From contig NZ_CP145809.1 in assembly GCF_038049925.1 (NCBI RefSeq), positions 3,196,599 through 3,260,598 of the forward strand: a stretch of 64,000 nt of DNA, read 5' to 3'. Under the pieces are notes generated by a model. That model saw nothing but the letters and a program-made list of their open reading frames with translations. It was not told where the DNA came from and ran no database searches. Position 1 is the first letter of the stretch, and every line of letters starts with the position of its first letter. Both the position numbers and the translations under genes were made by a program. Below are positions 43,417 through 53,685 of this stretch, one piece after another. The stretch is from Georgenia sp. M64 (lineage in GTDB: Bacteria; Actinomycetota; Actinomycetes; Actinomycetales; Actinomycetaceae).

Positions 43417-43722
43417 TCACCGTGGATGGGCGAGAGTTTGTACGTGGTAGTCAACGATCTCCACCTCCTCCGGTCCAGCTTCCGTCAATACGAAGCAGAT
43501 CCGCCACTGGTCGTTGATCCGGATGCTGTGCTGCCCTCCTCGATCGCCTTTCAGCGCTTCGAGCCGGTTTCCGGGCGGGACGCGCAAGTCGTCGAGCGAT
43601 TCCGCCGATCCCACCAGGCGAAGCTTGCGCAGCGCAGCCCGTTGGATCCGTGGGTCGATCGACAGCACCCGCTCGCGCCGCCGCAGTCGTTCGGTCTCCT
43701 TGCTACCGAACGACCTGGTCAC
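43417..43722 (-). CDS. higB: HigB family toxin (RelE superfamily)
   Basis: 101 residues from GTG 43722. SFGSKETERLRRRERVLSIDPRIQRAALRKLRLV, then GNRLEALKGDRGGQHSIRINDQWRICFVLTE and VEIVDYH are the full HigB fold, a ribosome-dependent mRNA interferase. All usual segments are present. Its antitoxin partner is only a fragment (43300-43416), so the toxin must be silent, weak, or controlled from elsewhere. TATAGC 6 bases before the GTG could be the -10 of a leaderless promoter. Confidence 0.88.
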   Translation of the reverse strand: MTRSFGSKETERLRRRERVLSIDPRIQRAALRKLRLVGSAESLDDLRVPPGNRLEALKGDRGGQHSIRINDQWRICFVLTEAGPEEVEIVDYHVQTLAHPR

Positions 43723-43734
43723 GCACCAGCTATA

Positions 43735-43749
43735 TGACGCGGCGCGTCA
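43735..43749. promoter_or_regulatory. palindrome upstream of higB
   Basis: TGACGC-GGC-GCGTCA, a perfect inverted repeat between the higB start (43722) and the ychF stop (43756). Placed just upstream of the likely -10 (TATAGC on the minus strand), it would suit as operator for HigA, whose DNA-binding half is now lost. Confidence 0.55.
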
Positions 43750-43755
43750 ATAACG

Positions 43756-44841
43756 CTAGACGTTAAACCGGAAGTCCACCACGTCGCCGTCGGCCATGAC
43801 GTAGTCCTTGCCCTCGATGCGCACGCGCCCGTGCGCCTTCGCCTCAGCCATCGACCGGTACTTGACCAGGTCCTCGAAGGAGACGATCTCGGCCTTGATG
43901 AAGCCCCGCTCGAAGTCGGTGTGGATGACCCCGGCGGCCTGAGGGGCGGTCCAGCCCTTGTGGATCGTCCAGGCGCGGGCCTCCTTGGGGCCAGCCGTGA
44001 GGTAGGTCTGCAGCCCCAGGGTGTGGAAGCCGACGCGGGCGAGCTGGTCCAGGCCCGGCTCATCCTGGCCCGTCTCGGCGAGCATCTCGGCGGCCTCGTC
44101 GGGCTCGAGCTCGACGAGCTCGGACTCGAACTTCGCGTCGAGGAAGATCGCGTCGGCCGGCGCCACCAGTTCACGGAGCTCGGCCTGCATGGCCTCGTCG
44201 GCCAGGCCGGCGTCGTCGGTGTTGAAGACGTAGATGAACGGCTTGGACGTCATGAGCTGGAACGTGGCGAGGATCTGCGGGTCCAGCCCGGCGGCGGCCG
44301 CACCGGCGGAGAGGAGCGTGCCCCGCTCCAGCAGCGCCATCGCACCCCTGGCGGTCTCGAGGACCTGGGCGTCGACCTTCTTGCCGCGCACCTCCTTCTC
44401 GAGCCGCGGGATCGCCTTCTCCAGGGTCTGCATGTCGGCGAGGATCAGCTCGGTGGCGACGGTCTCGATGTCGTCCTTGGGGTCCACCCGACCCTCGACG
44501 TGGACGACGTCGGAGTCCTGGAACGCGCGGGTGACCTGGCAGATGGCGTCGGCCTCGCGGATGTTGGCGAGGAACTGGTTGCCCAGCCCCTCCCCCTCGG
44601 AGGCGCCCTTGACGATGCCGGCGATGTCGACGAAGGAGACCGTCGCGGGCACGATCCGATCGGAGCCGAAGATCTCGGCGAGCTCGGCCAGCCGCGGGTC
44701 CGGCAGTGGGACCACCCCGACGTTCGGCTCGATCGTCGCGAACGGGTAGTTCGCCGCGAGCACGGTTGCCCGGGTCAGGGCGTTGAACAGGGTCGACTTG
44801 CCGACGTTGGGCAGGCCGGCGATTCCGATGGTGAGTGCCAC
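43756..44841 (-). CDS. ychF: redox-regulated ATPase/GTPase YchF
   Basis: 361 residues, the family length. G1 loop GLPNVGKST, then SFVDIAGIVKGASEGEGLGNQFL (G3), the coiled-coil insert (QTLEKAIPRLEKEVRGKK) and the C-terminal TGS domain (LQTYLTAGPKEARAWTIHKGWTAPQAAGVIHTDFERGFIKAEIV) ending VVDFRFNV. YchF is a ribosome-associated ATPase of the Obg family. The last codons use TTT and TAG (CGG TTT AAC GTC TAG), unusual in this gene, which may mean the 3' end was exchanged by an earlier insertion. First clearly conserved housekeeping gene to the right of the island. Confidence 0.97.
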   Translation of the reverse strand: MALTIGIAGLPNVGKSTLFNALTRATVLAANYPFATIEPNVGVVPLPDPRLAELAEIFGSDRIVPATVSFVDIAGIVKGASEGEGLGNQFLANIREADAICQVTRAFQDSDVVHVEGRVDPKDDIETVATELILADMQTLEKAIPRLEKEVRGKKVDAQVLETARGAMALLERGTLLSAGAAAAGLDPQILATFQLMTSKPFIYVFNTDDAGLADEAMQAELRELVAPADAIFLDAKFESELVELEPDEAAEMLAETGQDEPGLDQLARVGFHTLGLQTYLTAGPKEARAWTIHKGWTAPQAAGVIHTDFERGFIKAEIVSFEDLVKYRSMAEAKAHGRVRIEGKDYVMADGDVVDFRFNV

Positions 44842-44877
44842 GTGGGCCGAGTCTACGTTGCCGTCGGCGGCCCGCCG

Positions 44878-46563
44878 TCAGGGCGAGCCCACCTCCACCG
44901 CCGCCTCCCGACGGGTGTCGGCGGCCCCGGTGACCCGGCCGGAGCCGTGGTCGACCTCGAGCGCCTGCACCGAGCCGAAGACGGCGTCCTCGACCGGGAC
45001 GGTGCGCAGGGTCCAGCCACGTGCCGAGAGCTCCTCGGCGTCCGGCGGCAGCTCCTCGGCGGTCAGGGTCGCCCCCTCGAGGTGGAAGCGGGGCGCGACG
45101 ACGGCGTCAGGCAGGGGCTGGTCGTGGAGGATCCAGCGGGCCAGGACGTTGGCGAGGATGTTGGGGATCTGGCGACCGCCGGGCGAGCCCAGGCCGAGGA
45201 CCGGGCGGCCCTCGCCGTCGACGACGACCGTGGGCGCCGACCAGCTCACGGACCGCCGGCCCGGCTCGGCCCGGTTGGCGTCGCTGGAGATCGAGTCGAA
45301 GCGCGAGAGCTGGTTGTTGAGGAAGAAGCCGCCGACGGTCCGGGCGTCGTTGCCGCCCCAGAAGCTGGTGATGGTGTTGGTCATCGAGACCATGAGGCCG
45401 TCGGTGTCCACCACCGTGAGGTGCGTGGTGTTGCCCGGCACGAGGTCCGCCGCACGCACGTCGCCGTCGTCCCGGCCCGCGGAGGCGGAGGACCCGGCGG
45501 CGAGCTCGGCGTTTAGGGCCGGGTCGGTGAGCTCCTCGACGGGCACGTCCACGAACGCGGGGTCGCCCAGCACGCTCTGGACCGAGGCGTCGGCCACCTG
45601 CCAGCCCGTCGAGAGGTCCTCGATGTACTCCGCCGAGCCCGGTTCCGCCGAGCCTGCTCCGGCGGCCTCGGCCACCTGGAGCATCTGGATCAGCGCCACC
45701 CCGGGCAGGGCCGGGGGCGCGGCGAGCACCTCGAGGTCCCCCACGGGGCCGCGGACCGGGGCTGACCGGACCACCTCGTAGGCGGCGAGCGAGGCCTTGT
45801 CGATCCCCGCCGCGGCGAGGTCGTCCGCGAGCGCGCCGGAGTAGAAGGCCGCCTCGCCCTCCTCGGCGATGGCCCGCATCGTCGCGGCCAGCTCCTCCTG
45901 GACGAGCTCCTGCCCGGCGGCCAGCGGGACACCTCCAGGGGCGTAGTGGGGCAGGTCCGCGACCGCCGAAGGCCCGTAGTCGCTGCGCATCCGCAGCGCG
46001 AGGAAGTCCGAGACCGGGTGCCCCTCGGCGAGCTCGACGGCGGGCGCGAGCAGGTCGGCCCACGGCAGCCGGCCGTGCGCCTCGTGGAGCTCAGCCATGC
46101 CGGCGACGAAACCGGGGACACCGGTCCCGCGCGCGTCGACGACGCCGTCCTGGCCGACCACCTCCCGGTAGTCGTAGGCCTCGGGCTCGCCGCCGGTGGG
46201 CGCGACGATCGCCGCTCCGCCCCCGCCGATGCCCGAGGCGAAGGGCTCCACGACAGCGATCGCGAAGGCTGCGGCGACCGCCGCGTCGGCGGCGGACCCG
46301 CCCGCGCGCAAGATCGCCGTCCCGGCCTCGACGGCGGCCGGGTGACCGGCGCTCACGCCGAACTCGGCGAGCGCGGACGACGGCGCCTCGGTCGCGGGCG
46401 GCTCGGTGGTGGGCGGCTCGGTTGACGGCGCCGCGGTGGGCCCTGCCGTCGTCGTCGGTGCGGTGCTGGGGGCGGACGGCGCCTCGGACGTGCAACCGGC
46501 CGTGACCAGGGCCAGCGCCGCCGTCAGTGCCAGGACCGTGCGGGAGTGCGCGCGTGACGTCAT
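44878..46563 (-). CDS. ggt: gamma-glutamyltransferase, lipoprotein
   Basis: 561 residues from ATG 46563; the lipobox LVTAGC follows a hydrophobic signal, then a Thr/Pro-rich linker (about 40 residues) before the enzyme. GGT is an N-terminal nucleophile enzyme that cleaves itself before Thr379 (in PGNTTHLTVVD) and then splits glutathione-like gamma-glutamyl bonds. Also visible: GGSAADAAVAAAFA near the start, GIGGGG and GLGSPGGRQIPN near the end. Actinobacteria of this type use mycothiol, so the natural substrate may be another gamma-glutamyl compound. Confidence 0.9.
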   Translation of the reverse strand: MTSRAHSRTVLALTAALALVTAGCTSEAPSAPSTAPTTTAGPTAAPSTEPPTTEPPATEAPSSALAEFGVSAGHPAAVEAGTAILRAGGSAADAAVAAAFAIAVVEPFASGIGGGGAAIVAPTGGEPEAYDYREVVGQDGVVDARGTGVPGFVAGMAELHEAHGRLPWADLLAPAVELAEGHPVSDFLALRMRSDYGPSAVADLPHYAPGGVPLAAGQELVQEELAATMRAIAEEGEAAFYSGALADDLAAAGIDKASLAAYEVVRSAPVRGPVGDLEVLAAPPALPGVALIQMLQVAEAAGAGSAEPGSAEYIEDLSTGWQVADASVQSVLGDPAFVDVPVEELTDPALNAELAAGSSASAGRDDGDVRAADLVPGNTTHLTVVDTDGLMVSMTNTITSFWGGNDARTVGGFFLNNQLSRFDSISSDANRAEPGRRSVSWSAPTVVVDGEGRPVLGLGSPGGRQIPNILANVLARWILHDQPLPDAVVAPRFHLEGATLTAEELPPDAEELSARGWTLRTVPVEDAVFGSVQALEVDHGSGRVTGAADTRREAAVEVGSP

Positions 46564-46784
46564 GACTCTCGTCCTCGGGCTGGGGTGAGCCGTGGGCTCG
46601 GGACCGGGCCACGCTACCCCGGCGTCCTGGCTGGGCAACCGCGCGGCGTCGGGCTCAGGGGCTTCCAGGGCACGTGGCTTCGAGGGCACCGGGGCACCCG
46701 GTCCCCGCGGGCCGAAAGATCACGGTTCGGTTACGGTGATTGCGGGACGGTGCCGACCGGGGCGCCCGGGGAGGGGAGACGCGG

Positions 46785-47897
46785 GTGACCGAGCTGCGCG
46801 CCGCACCCCGGGAGCTGGGCGCCCCGACCCGCACCCGTCTGGAGGGTGTCGACGTCGCCAGAGCCCTCGCCGTCCTGGGGATGCTCGCCGTCAACGTCGG
46901 CCCCCGGGACGCCGAGGGCCTCGCCGCGGCGTTCTTCCGCATCCCGCACGGCCGGGCCTCACTGCTCTTCGTCCTCCTCGCCGGCGTCGGGATCTCCCTG
47001 CTCACGCGGCGGGCCCGCCTTCCAGGCGGCTCGCTGCCCTGGCCGACGCTGCTCTGGCGCGCCGCGCTGCTGCTTCTCGGCGGGCTGGCCCTGCAGCTCC
47101 TCGACCACGACGTCACCGTGATCCTGCCCACGTATGCCGTGCTGTTCCTCCTCGCCGTGCCGCTCGTCCGTGCCCCGGACCGGGCCCTCCTCGTCGCGGC
47201 CGGCGCCGCGGTGGTGGCGGGACCCCTGGCGTGGCTCACCGTCCAGACGGCGACGGGTGCGACGTTCGACCTCGCCCCGGCAGAGCTCGCCGACGCCCCG
47301 GGTGAGGTGGTGCGCACGATCCTGCTCACCGGGCCCTACCCGGTGATCACCTGGCTGGCTCCCTTCCTCCTCGGGATGTGGGTGGGCCGGCAGGACCTCG
47401 CCGCCCGCGACGTCCAGCGCCGTCTCCTTGTCGGTGGCTCGGTCGTCGCCCTCGCGGCGGTCACCACGTCGCGGCTTCTCGTCAGGGAGCTGGGCGAGCC
47501 GGGAGAGCGGCTGGGCCCGGACCGCCTCGTCTCGGCCGTCGCGCACTCCCAGATGCCGCTCTGGCTCGTCGGCGGCGCCGGAGCGGCGCTGGCGGTGCTC
47601 GGCGCGGCGCTGCTCCTGGTCCCCCGACTCTCGACGCGGCCCGGTGCCAGGACCGTCGTGTCGGCGCTCGGCGCCACCGGTCGGCTCTCGCTCACGATCT
47701 ACGTCGCCCACCTCGTGGTGCTGGCGCTGCTCGTGCGTCCGGGCCCCGAGACGGCCGCGGAGGGTGTCGTCATAACCCTCCTGATGGCCGCGGCCGCCGT
47801 GGTCCTCGCCGCAGCCTGGACCGCTCGGTTCGGCCAGGGCCCGCTCGAGCGACTCCTGCGCCTGCCCCGCACCTCGGCACCGCACGGACCGCGCTGA
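46785..47897 (+). CDS. acyltransferase-like membrane protein (DUF418/DUF1624 type)
   Basis: 370 residues from GTG 46785. RLEGVDVARALAVLGMLAVNVGP is the first helix typical of DUF418 and heparan-acetyltransferase-like proteins; about ten hydrophobic segments follow, including TGRLSLTIYVAHLVVLALL near the end, the other hallmark. These proteins are thought to move acyl groups across the membrane; the substrate here is unknown. Single gene with a 221-bp gap to the divergent ggt. Confidence 0.75.
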   Translation: MTELRAAPRELGAPTRTRLEGVDVARALAVLGMLAVNVGPRDAEGLAAAFFRIPHGRASLLFVLLAGVGISLLTRRARLPGGSLPWPTLLWRAALLLLGGLALQLLDHDVTVILPTYAVLFLLAVPLVRAPDRALLVAAGAAVVAGPLAWLTVQTATGATFDLAPAELADAPGEVVRTILLTGPYPVITWLAPFLLGMWVGRQDLAARDVQRRLLVGGSVVALAAVTTSRLLVRELGEPGERLGPDRLVSAVAHSQMPLWLVGGAGAALAVLGAALLLVPRLSTRPGARTVVSALGATGRLSLTIYVAHLVVLALLVRPGPETAAEGVVITLLMAAAAVVLAAAWTARFGQGPLERLLRLPRTSAPHGPR

Positions 47898-48021
47898 CCT
47901 CCTGGGTACAGGACGCCGGTCACCCTGGCGTGCGGTCCGCCGCACTGACCCTCTCGGCCCGTGCTGACCTCCCGGGCCCGCGTCCCACCCGATGTCGGTG
48001 GGGGCTGGGAGGGTGACCGGC

Positions 48022-49224
48022 ATGGAGACGACGACGTGGATCGTGGCGCTGGTCGCCCTCGCGGCCGGCCTGGTGGCGGGCTTCGCCCTGGCAGCGGTCC
48101 GTGCGGCTGCTCGGGTGGGTGAGGCACGCGCGGAGCGCTCCGGTGAGCTGGCCGACCTGCGGGTGGAGGCAGCGACCGCGCGGGCTCGGGCGGACCGGCT
48201 CGCCGAGGAGGTCGAGGGGCTGCAGGAGCGGGCCCGCCAGGACCAGGACGTCCTGCGCGCGCTGGCGCCGGTCCAGTCGGCGCTGCACCAGGTCGGGGAG
48301 CACGTCGCCCTGCTCGAGCGGGAGCGCACCGAGCAGTTCACCGTGCTCACCGAGCAGCTCCACCACGCGCGCCGGGCCGACGCCGAGCTCCAGCGCACGA
48401 CGGCGCAGCTGGAGTCGGCGCTGCGGTCGACGTCGGCACGCGGACAGTGGGGCGAGGTCGAGCTCCGCCGCGTGCTGGAGGCCTCGGGGATGATGCGTCA
48501 CGTCGACTTCGTCGAGCAGCGGGCGCTGGCGCCGAGCGGGGCTGCCCGCGGGGCGGGGCGGCCCGACGTCGTCGTCCACCTGCCCGGGGAGCGCTACGTC
48601 GCCGTCGACGCGAAGGTCCCCATGGACGCCTACCTCGAGGCGAGCGCCATCGGACCACGGGCCTCGGGCGCGGACGCCGAGCGCCGCGAACGCCTCCTCG
48701 CCGCGCACGCCAAGGCGCTGCGGGCGCACGTCGAGGCGCTCGCGAAGCGGCGCTACCACGAGCAGCTCCCCGGCTCGCCCGAGCTGGTCGTGCTGTTCGT
48801 GCCCTCGGAGGGCCTGCTGGCGGGCGCCCTGGAGGCCGATCCCACGCTGTTGGAGCACGCCCTGCGGCTCGGGGTGGCGCCGTGCTCGCCCTCGTCCCTC
48901 CTCGCCCTGCTGCGGACGACGGCGTCGATCTGGTCCGCGGAGCAGGTGGCCGACGAGGCCAAGGAGCTGCTCGAGCTCGGCCGCACCCTCTACGAGCGTC
49001 TCGGTGTCGTGGCCGGGCACGTCGGCGCGCTGGGTCGGTCGCTGCGGGCGAGCGTCCAGCACTACAACAAGGTCGTCGCCTCGGTGGAGCAGCGGCTCCT
49101 CGTCACGGCCCGCGACTTCGAGTCCCTCGCCGGGGACTCCCTCGCGGTGACACCGGTCTCGTCCGACGACGGTCAGGTGCGCGAGTTCACCGCACCGGAG
49201 CTCGTCACGGAGCGCAGCGCATAA
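48022..49224 (+). CDS. rmuC: DNA recombination protein RmuC homologue
   Basis: 400 residues from ATG 48022 (GGGAGGG at 48007-48013). One N-terminal membrane helix (WIVALVALAAGLVAGFALA), a coiled coil (residues 35-130), then the RmuC nuclease-like domain: SARGQWGEVELRRVLEASGM, PDVVVHLPGERYVAVDAKVP (D and D-x-K of a PD-(D/E)XK-type core) and LVVLFVPSEGLLAGAL. RmuC limits inversions at short repeats. It converges with ispH. Confidence 0.93.
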   Translation: METTTWIVALVALAAGLVAGFALAAVRAAARVGEARAERSGELADLRVEAATARARADRLAEEVEGLQERARQDQDVLRALAPVQSALHQVGEHVALLERERTEQFTVLTEQLHHARRADAELQRTTAQLESALRSTSARGQWGEVELRRVLEASGMMRHVDFVEQRALAPSGAARGAGRPDVVVHLPGERYVAVDAKVPMDAYLEASAIGPRASGADAERRERLLAAHAKALRAHVEALAKRRYHEQLPGSPELVVLFVPSEGLLAGALEADPTLLEHALRLGVAPCSPSSLLALLRTTASIWSAEQVADEAKELLELGRTLYERLGVVAGHVGALGRSLRASVQHYNKVVASVEQRLLVTARDFESLAGDSLAVTPVSSDDGQVREFTAPELVTERSA

Positions 49225-49310
49225 GGCCCGGCAGCTCGTGGGGCTCAGCGTGACCGGTGATCGGTGGCCGGTGGCCCGGCGCCGCCTGGCCGGTGGCCGG
49301 GCGCAGCGGC

Positions 49311-49328
49311 GGCGCGGAGCTCCGCGCC
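49311..49328. terminator. perfect palindrome between convergent rmuC and ispH
   Basis: GGCGCGGAGCTCCGCGCC, 18 bases, fully self-complementary, in the 141-bp gap between the two gene ends. There is no T run on either side, so it is at best a weak or factor-assisted bidirectional terminator. Confidence 0.4.
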
Positions 49329-49365
49329 CGGCCCCTGGGCGGGACCCTCGGTCCGGTCTTCCGGC

Positions 49366-50469
49366 TCAGCCCTCCGCGCCGGCCACGGCCCGCTCGCGCC
49401 GTGCGCGGTGAGGACGGTCCGGCTGCTCGCCGGCGCTCTTGAGGTCCGCGCGAAGGTTCTTGGGCAGGGAGAACATGATGTCCTCGGTGGCGGTACGCAC
49501 CTCCTCGACCCCGGTGAACCCGAGCTCCTTGAGCCGGTCGACGACCGTGCGCACGAGGATCTCCGGCACGGACGCCCCCGAGGTCAGCCCGACGGTGGTC
49601 GCGCCGGTGAGCCAGGCGGGGTCGATCTCGTCGGCCTTGTCCACCCGGTAGGCGGCGCCGGCGCCGGCCTCGAGCGCGACCTCGACCAGACGCACCGAGT
49701 TCGAGGAGTTCGCCGAGCCCACGACGATGACGACGTCGGCGTCCGGCGCCAGCCGCTTGACGGCGACCTGCCGGTTCTGGGTGGCGTAGCAGATGTCGTC
49801 GCTGGGCGGGTCCTGCAGGTGGGGGAACCGCTCGCGCAGGAGCGAGACCGTCTCCATGGTCTCGTCGACGCTGAGCGTGGTCTGGGAGAGCCAGATGACC
49901 TTCTCGGGGTCCCGGACCTGGACCTGCCCCACCTCGTGGGGACCGTTGACGACCTGGATGTGCTCGGGCGCCTCACCCTGGGTGCCCTCGACCTCCTCGT
50001 GCCCGTCGTGGCCGATGAGGAGGATGTCGTAGTCGGACGACGCGAAGCGCACCGCCTCCTTGTGGACCTTCGTCACCAGGGGGCACGTCGCGTCGATCGT
50101 GGCCAGGTGCCGCGCGGCCGCCTGGGCGTGGACGGCCGGGGAGACGCCGTGCGCGGAGAAGACGACCCTGGCGCCCTCGGGCACCTCGTCGGTCTCCGCG
50201 ACGAAGACCGCCCCCCGCTCGGTGAGGGTCTCGACGACGAACTTGTTGTGGACGATCTCCTTGCGCACGTACACCGGCGCACCGTAGAGCTCGAGGGCCT
50301 TCTCGACGGCGTCGACCGCGCGGTCGACGCCGGCGCAGTAACCGCGCGGCGCAGCCAGGAGGATCCGCTTGCCCTCCGGCGACGGCTCGGACGACACCGG
50401 GGCGGGGAACGCCGAGGCGCCGGCGAGCGAGGAGGTCGCCAGGGCGGGGGTCGTCTGCGCAGAAGTCAC
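49366..50469 (-). CDS. ispH: 4-hydroxy-3-methylbut-2-enyl diphosphate reductase
   Basis: 367 residues from GTG 50469; ATG 50505 is also possible. IspH is the last enzyme of the MEP pathway and makes IPP and DMAPP using a [4Fe-4S] cluster. The three cluster cysteines are in [17 protein letters not shown] and [10 protein letters not shown]. Also seen: [17 protein letters not shown] and TSGASVPE. A 35-residue Ala/Pro/Ser-rich N-terminus precedes the domain. Divergent from xseA. Confidence 0.96.
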   Translation of the reverse strand: MTSAQTTPALATSSLAGASAFPAPVSSEPSPEGKRILLAAPRGYCAGVDRAVDAVEKALELYGAPVYVRKEIVHNKFVVETLTERGAVFVAETDEVPEGARVVFSAHGVSPAVHAQAAARHLATIDATCPLVTKVHKEAVRFASSDYDILLIGHDGHEEVEGTQGEAPEHIQVVNGPHEVGQVQVRDPEKVIWLSQTTLSVDETMETVSLLRERFPHLQDPPSDDICYATQNRQVAVKRLAPDADVVIVVGSANSSNSVRLVEVALEAGAGAAYRVDKADEIDPAWLTGATTVGLTSGASVPEILVRTVVDRLKELGFTGVEEVRTATEDIMFSLPKNLRADLKSAGEQPDRPHRARRERAVAGAEG

Positions 50470-50669
50470 CCACTCAGGGTACGTGGGGCCCACCGGGCGG
50501 GCCATCCTGCTGCCCCACCTGTGGCCGTGACCTGCGTCGCGGGCGACCGGGACGAGCACCGGCCGCACCCGCGGCTGCCCGGTGGATGCACCGCCGCGCG
50601 AGGGCTGCCGGTGGAGGTGGCGTGGCGCACCCAGGGCTGCCCGTGGGCGGCGGGTGAGAGGGTGGGACC

Positions 50670-51971
50670 GTGAGCAGCCAGAGCCCGCCCGCCCCGCGCC
50701 GCCTCGCCGCCCGGGCGCTGGAGACGACCCCGGAGAACCCCTGGCCGGTGCGGCTGCTGTCGTCGAAGATCACCGAGTACGTCGCACGGATGTCCCCGCT
50801 GTGGGTCGAGGGGCAGGTCGTCCAGCTCAACCGCCGCCCGGGAGCGTCCCTGGCGTTCCTCACGCTGCGCGACTCCGCCGCGGACATGTCGCTGCCCGTC
50901 GCGGTGGACGCCCGGGTGGTGGCCGCGCTGCCCGCGCCGCTGGAGGAGGGCTCCCACGTCGTCGTCCACGCCCGGCCGACCTTCTGGCCCAAGCGCGGCA
51001 CGCTGCAGCTGCAGGCCGACGACATCCGGCCCGTCGGTGTCGGTGAGCTCCTCGCCCGCATCGAGCAGCTCAAGCGCGTCCTGGCCGCGGAGGGCCTCTT
51101 CGACGCCGGGCGCAAGCGCCCGCTGCCCTTCCTCCCCGGCCGCGTGGGGCTGGTGTGCGGCCGCGAGTCCAAGGCCGAGCACGACGTCGTCGTCAACGCC
51201 CACGCGAGGTGGCCGGCGCTGCGTTTCGAGATCCGGGAGGTCGCCGTCCAGGGCGCCCGGGCCGTGACCGAGGTCTGCGCGGCCCTCGCCGAGCTCGACG
51301 CCGACCCGGCCGTGGAGGTCATCGTCCTCGCCCGGGGCGGCGGCTCCGTGGAGGATCTCCTGCCCTTCTCCAACGAGACGCTGGTCCGGGCGGTGGCCGC
51401 GTGCCGCACGCCGGTCGTCTCGGCGATCGGGCACGAGACCGACACTCCCCTCGTGGACCTCGTCGCCGACCACCGTGCCTCGACCCCGACGGACGCGGCC
51501 AAACGGATCGTGCCCGACGTCGCGGAGCAGCGACGCGGCGTCCTGCAGTCGCGTCAGCGCATCCGCGCCGCGGTCGCCGGGCGGGTCGCGGCCGAGCAGC
51601 GCGGCCTGGACGCGGTGCGCTCGCGGCCCGTCCTCGCCGAGCCGACGACGCTCGTGACACGCCGCGCCGAGGAGGTCGCTCGCCTCACCGCCGCCGCCCG
51701 CCGCGCGTTCACCTGGCGCACCGAGCGGGCAGCCGGCGAGCTCGGCGCCCTCCACGGCCGGCTGGTGGCCCTCTCCCCCGCCGCGACGCTCGCCCGGGGG
51801 TACGCCGTGCTCCTCACGCCCGACCGGGTCGTGCGCTCCGCCGACGAGGTGGCGGTCGGCGACCGGCTCGAGGCCCTCCTCGCCGGCGGCCGCCTCGACG
51901 TGGAGGTCCTGGCCACGCACGAGGGGTCGCCCGGTCGCGCGCGCGACGGCGCGGTCACTCCTCGGGGGTGA
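50670..51971 (+). CDS. xseA: exodeoxyribonuclease VII large subunit
   Basis: 433 residues from GTG 50670. N-terminal OB fold ([25 protein letters not shown]), then the catalytic region ([79 protein letters not shown]), followed by the coiled coil that binds XseB. It degrades single-stranded DNA together with the xseB product 205 bases downstream. Confidence 0.97.
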   Translation: MSSQSPPAPRRLAARALETTPENPWPVRLLSSKITEYVARMSPLWVEGQVVQLNRRPGASLAFLTLRDSAADMSLPVAVDARVVAALPAPLEEGSHVVVHARPTFWPKRGTLQLQADDIRPVGVGELLARIEQLKRVLAAEGLFDAGRKRPLPFLPGRVGLVCGRESKAEHDVVVNAHARWPALRFEIREVAVQGARAVTEVCAALAELDADPAVEVIVLARGGGSVEDLLPFSNETLVRAVAACRTPVVSAIGHETDTPLVDLVADHRASTPTDAAKRIVPDVAEQRRGVLQSRQRIRAAVAGRVAAEQRGLDAVRSRPVLAEPTTLVTRRAEEVARLTAAARRAFTWRTERAAGELGALHGRLVALSPAATLARGYAVLLTPDRVVRSADEVAVGDRLEALLAGGRLDVEVLATHEGSPGRARDGAVTPRG

Positions 51972-52176
51972 ACTGCCGGGGCGCGCGACGGGTGAGAGCC
52001 GGGGCCGGCGATGGGTAGGAGCCGAGGCCGGCGACGGGTAAGAACTGATCCGGCGACGGGCCCGAGAGCTGCCGTCCCGTGCCATCACGAGGCGGGCGGC
52101 CCCTTGCCGCCGGTCCGCGCGTCCACGGCCGGGGACGACGCTGCGGATGTCCCCGGGCTGCGGCAGACTGTGCCGC

Positions 52177-52488
52177 GTGAGCCCCAGCGACGACCGGCCC
52201 GAGGTGTCCGCACTCAGTTACGAGCAGGCGAAGGAGGAGCTGGTCGAGGTGGTCCGCCGCCTCGAGACCGGCTCGGCCTCCCTCGAGGAGTCCCTCGCCC
52301 TGTGGGAGCGCGGCGAGGCCCTCGCCGCGCACTGTCAGGAGTGGCTCGACGGCGCCCGCCGACGCCTGGACTCGGCCCACTCGGCCGTGGCGCCGGAGGA
52401 GACGGCCGCCGGCACCGAGACCCCGGCGGACCGTGAGGCCGCCCTGGACGACGCCGCCGCCGGCGTCCCCGAGGAGGACGAGCGATGA
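52177..52488 (+). CDS. xseB: exodeoxyribonuclease VII small subunit
   Basis: 103 residues from GTG 52177. [52 protein letters not shown] is the complete XseB helical hairpin; a 35-residue acidic tail follows. Its stop overlaps the next start (ATGA), which links it to the PfkB-type kinase gene. Confidence 0.96.
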   Translation: MSPSDDRPEVSALSYEQAKEELVEVVRRLETGSASLEESLALWERGEALAAHCQEWLDGARRRLDSAHSAVAPEETAAGTETPADREAALDDAAAGVPEEDER

Positions 52489-53636
52489 CCACCCCCACCG
52501 GCTCCACGCCCACGCCCGACGGTCCGGCCCCGGTCGGCCCCACACCGCCGCCGGACGGCCCCGTACCCGGCCCCGGGGAGCCCGTGCAGCGCTCCCCCCG
52601 CGCGCCCGCCGAGCACGACCCCTTCCGCCCCGCGCACGACCCCGAGCTCGACGCCGGCCCGAAGGCGCCCACGACCGAGGCCTACGGCGCCGGCCAGCAC
52701 GGCCTGCCCGGCGACCACGACGGCGGCGGTGCCCTCGTCATCGGCGAGGCCCTCGTCGACATCGTCGAGCGCCCCGGCGAGGAGCCGGTCGAGCACCCGG
52801 GCGGGTCGCCCGCCAACGTCGCGGTCGGTCTGGCCCGGCTGGGCCGCGACGTCGAGCTGGTCACCTGGTTCGCCCCCGACGACCGCGGCGCGACGCTGCG
52901 CTCGCACCTGGAGCTGGAGAACGTCCGGCTCTCCGCCGGGTCGAGCCGCGCGGCGCGCACCTCCACCGCCCGGGCCCGGCTCGACGAGTCCGGCTCGGCC
53001 ACCTACGAGTTCGACCTCGACTGGTCGCCGGAGGCGCCCGCGGAGCTCGGCCGGCCCGTGCTCGCCCACACCGGCTCCATCGCCGCGGTGATCGAGCCGG
53101 GCGCCCGCACCGTGGCCGCCACCCTCGACGCCCTGCGCGGCACGGCGACGATCTCCTACGACCCCAACGCCCGCCCCGACCTCATGGGGGACGCGGCCAC
53201 CGCCCGGCAGACCGTCGAGCGCCTCGTCGCCGGGGCCGACGTCGTCAAGGTCTCCGACGAGGACCTCGCCTGGCTCGCCCCCGACGAGGCGCCCGAGGAC
53301 GTCGCCCGGCGCTGGCTGACCACGGGTCCGGCGCTCGTCGTCGTCACCCGCGGCGGGGAGGGCGCCTGGGCGGTGGCGGCCTCGGGCGAGGTCACCGTGC
53401 CCGCCGAGCGGGTCGACGTCGTCGACACCGTCGGCGCCGGCGACTCCTACATGGCCGGCATCCTCGACGGGCTGTGGGGGGCCGGCCTCCTCGGCGCGCA
53501 CCGCCGCGAGGCCCTGCGGGCGATCGACCCCGACACCGTCACCCGGGTGCTGCGGGAGGCGGCGACGATCGCCGCGATCACCGTCTCCCGGGCCGGGGCG
53601 AACCCGCCCACCAGGGCGGAGCTCACCGCACGCTGA
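52485..53636 (+). CDS. PfkB family carbohydrate kinase with N-terminal extension
   Basis: 383 residues. The kinase starts near residue 82 ([38 protein letters not shown]) and has the ATP-site motif [14 protein letters not shown] near the end with the catalytic Asp in GAGD. It resembles fructokinases. The first 80 residues are rich in Pro, Gly and Ala and look disordered. ATGA overlap with xseB indicates coupled translation. Confidence 0.9.
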   Translation: MTTPTGSTPTPDGPAPVGPTPPPDGPVPGPGEPVQRSPRAPAEHDPFRPAHDPELDAGPKAPTTEAYGAGQHGLPGDHDGGGALVIGEALVDIVERPGEEPVEHPGGSPANVAVGLARLGRDVELVTWFAPDDRGATLRSHLELENVRLSAGSSRAARTSTARARLDESGSATYEFDLDWSPEAPAELGRPVLAHTGSIAAVIEPGARTVAATLDALRGTATISYDPNARPDLMGDAATARQTVERLVAGADVVKVSDEDLAWLAPDEAPEDVARRWLTTGPALVVVTRGGEGAWAVAASGEVTVPAERVDVVDTVGAGDSYMAGILDGLWGAGLLGAHRREALRAIDPDTVTRVLREAATIAAITVSRAGANPPTRAELTAR

Positions 53637-53685
53637 GCCCGGTCCCAGCGCCCACGCCCCACCACGCCGCCACAGGACGGACCTC

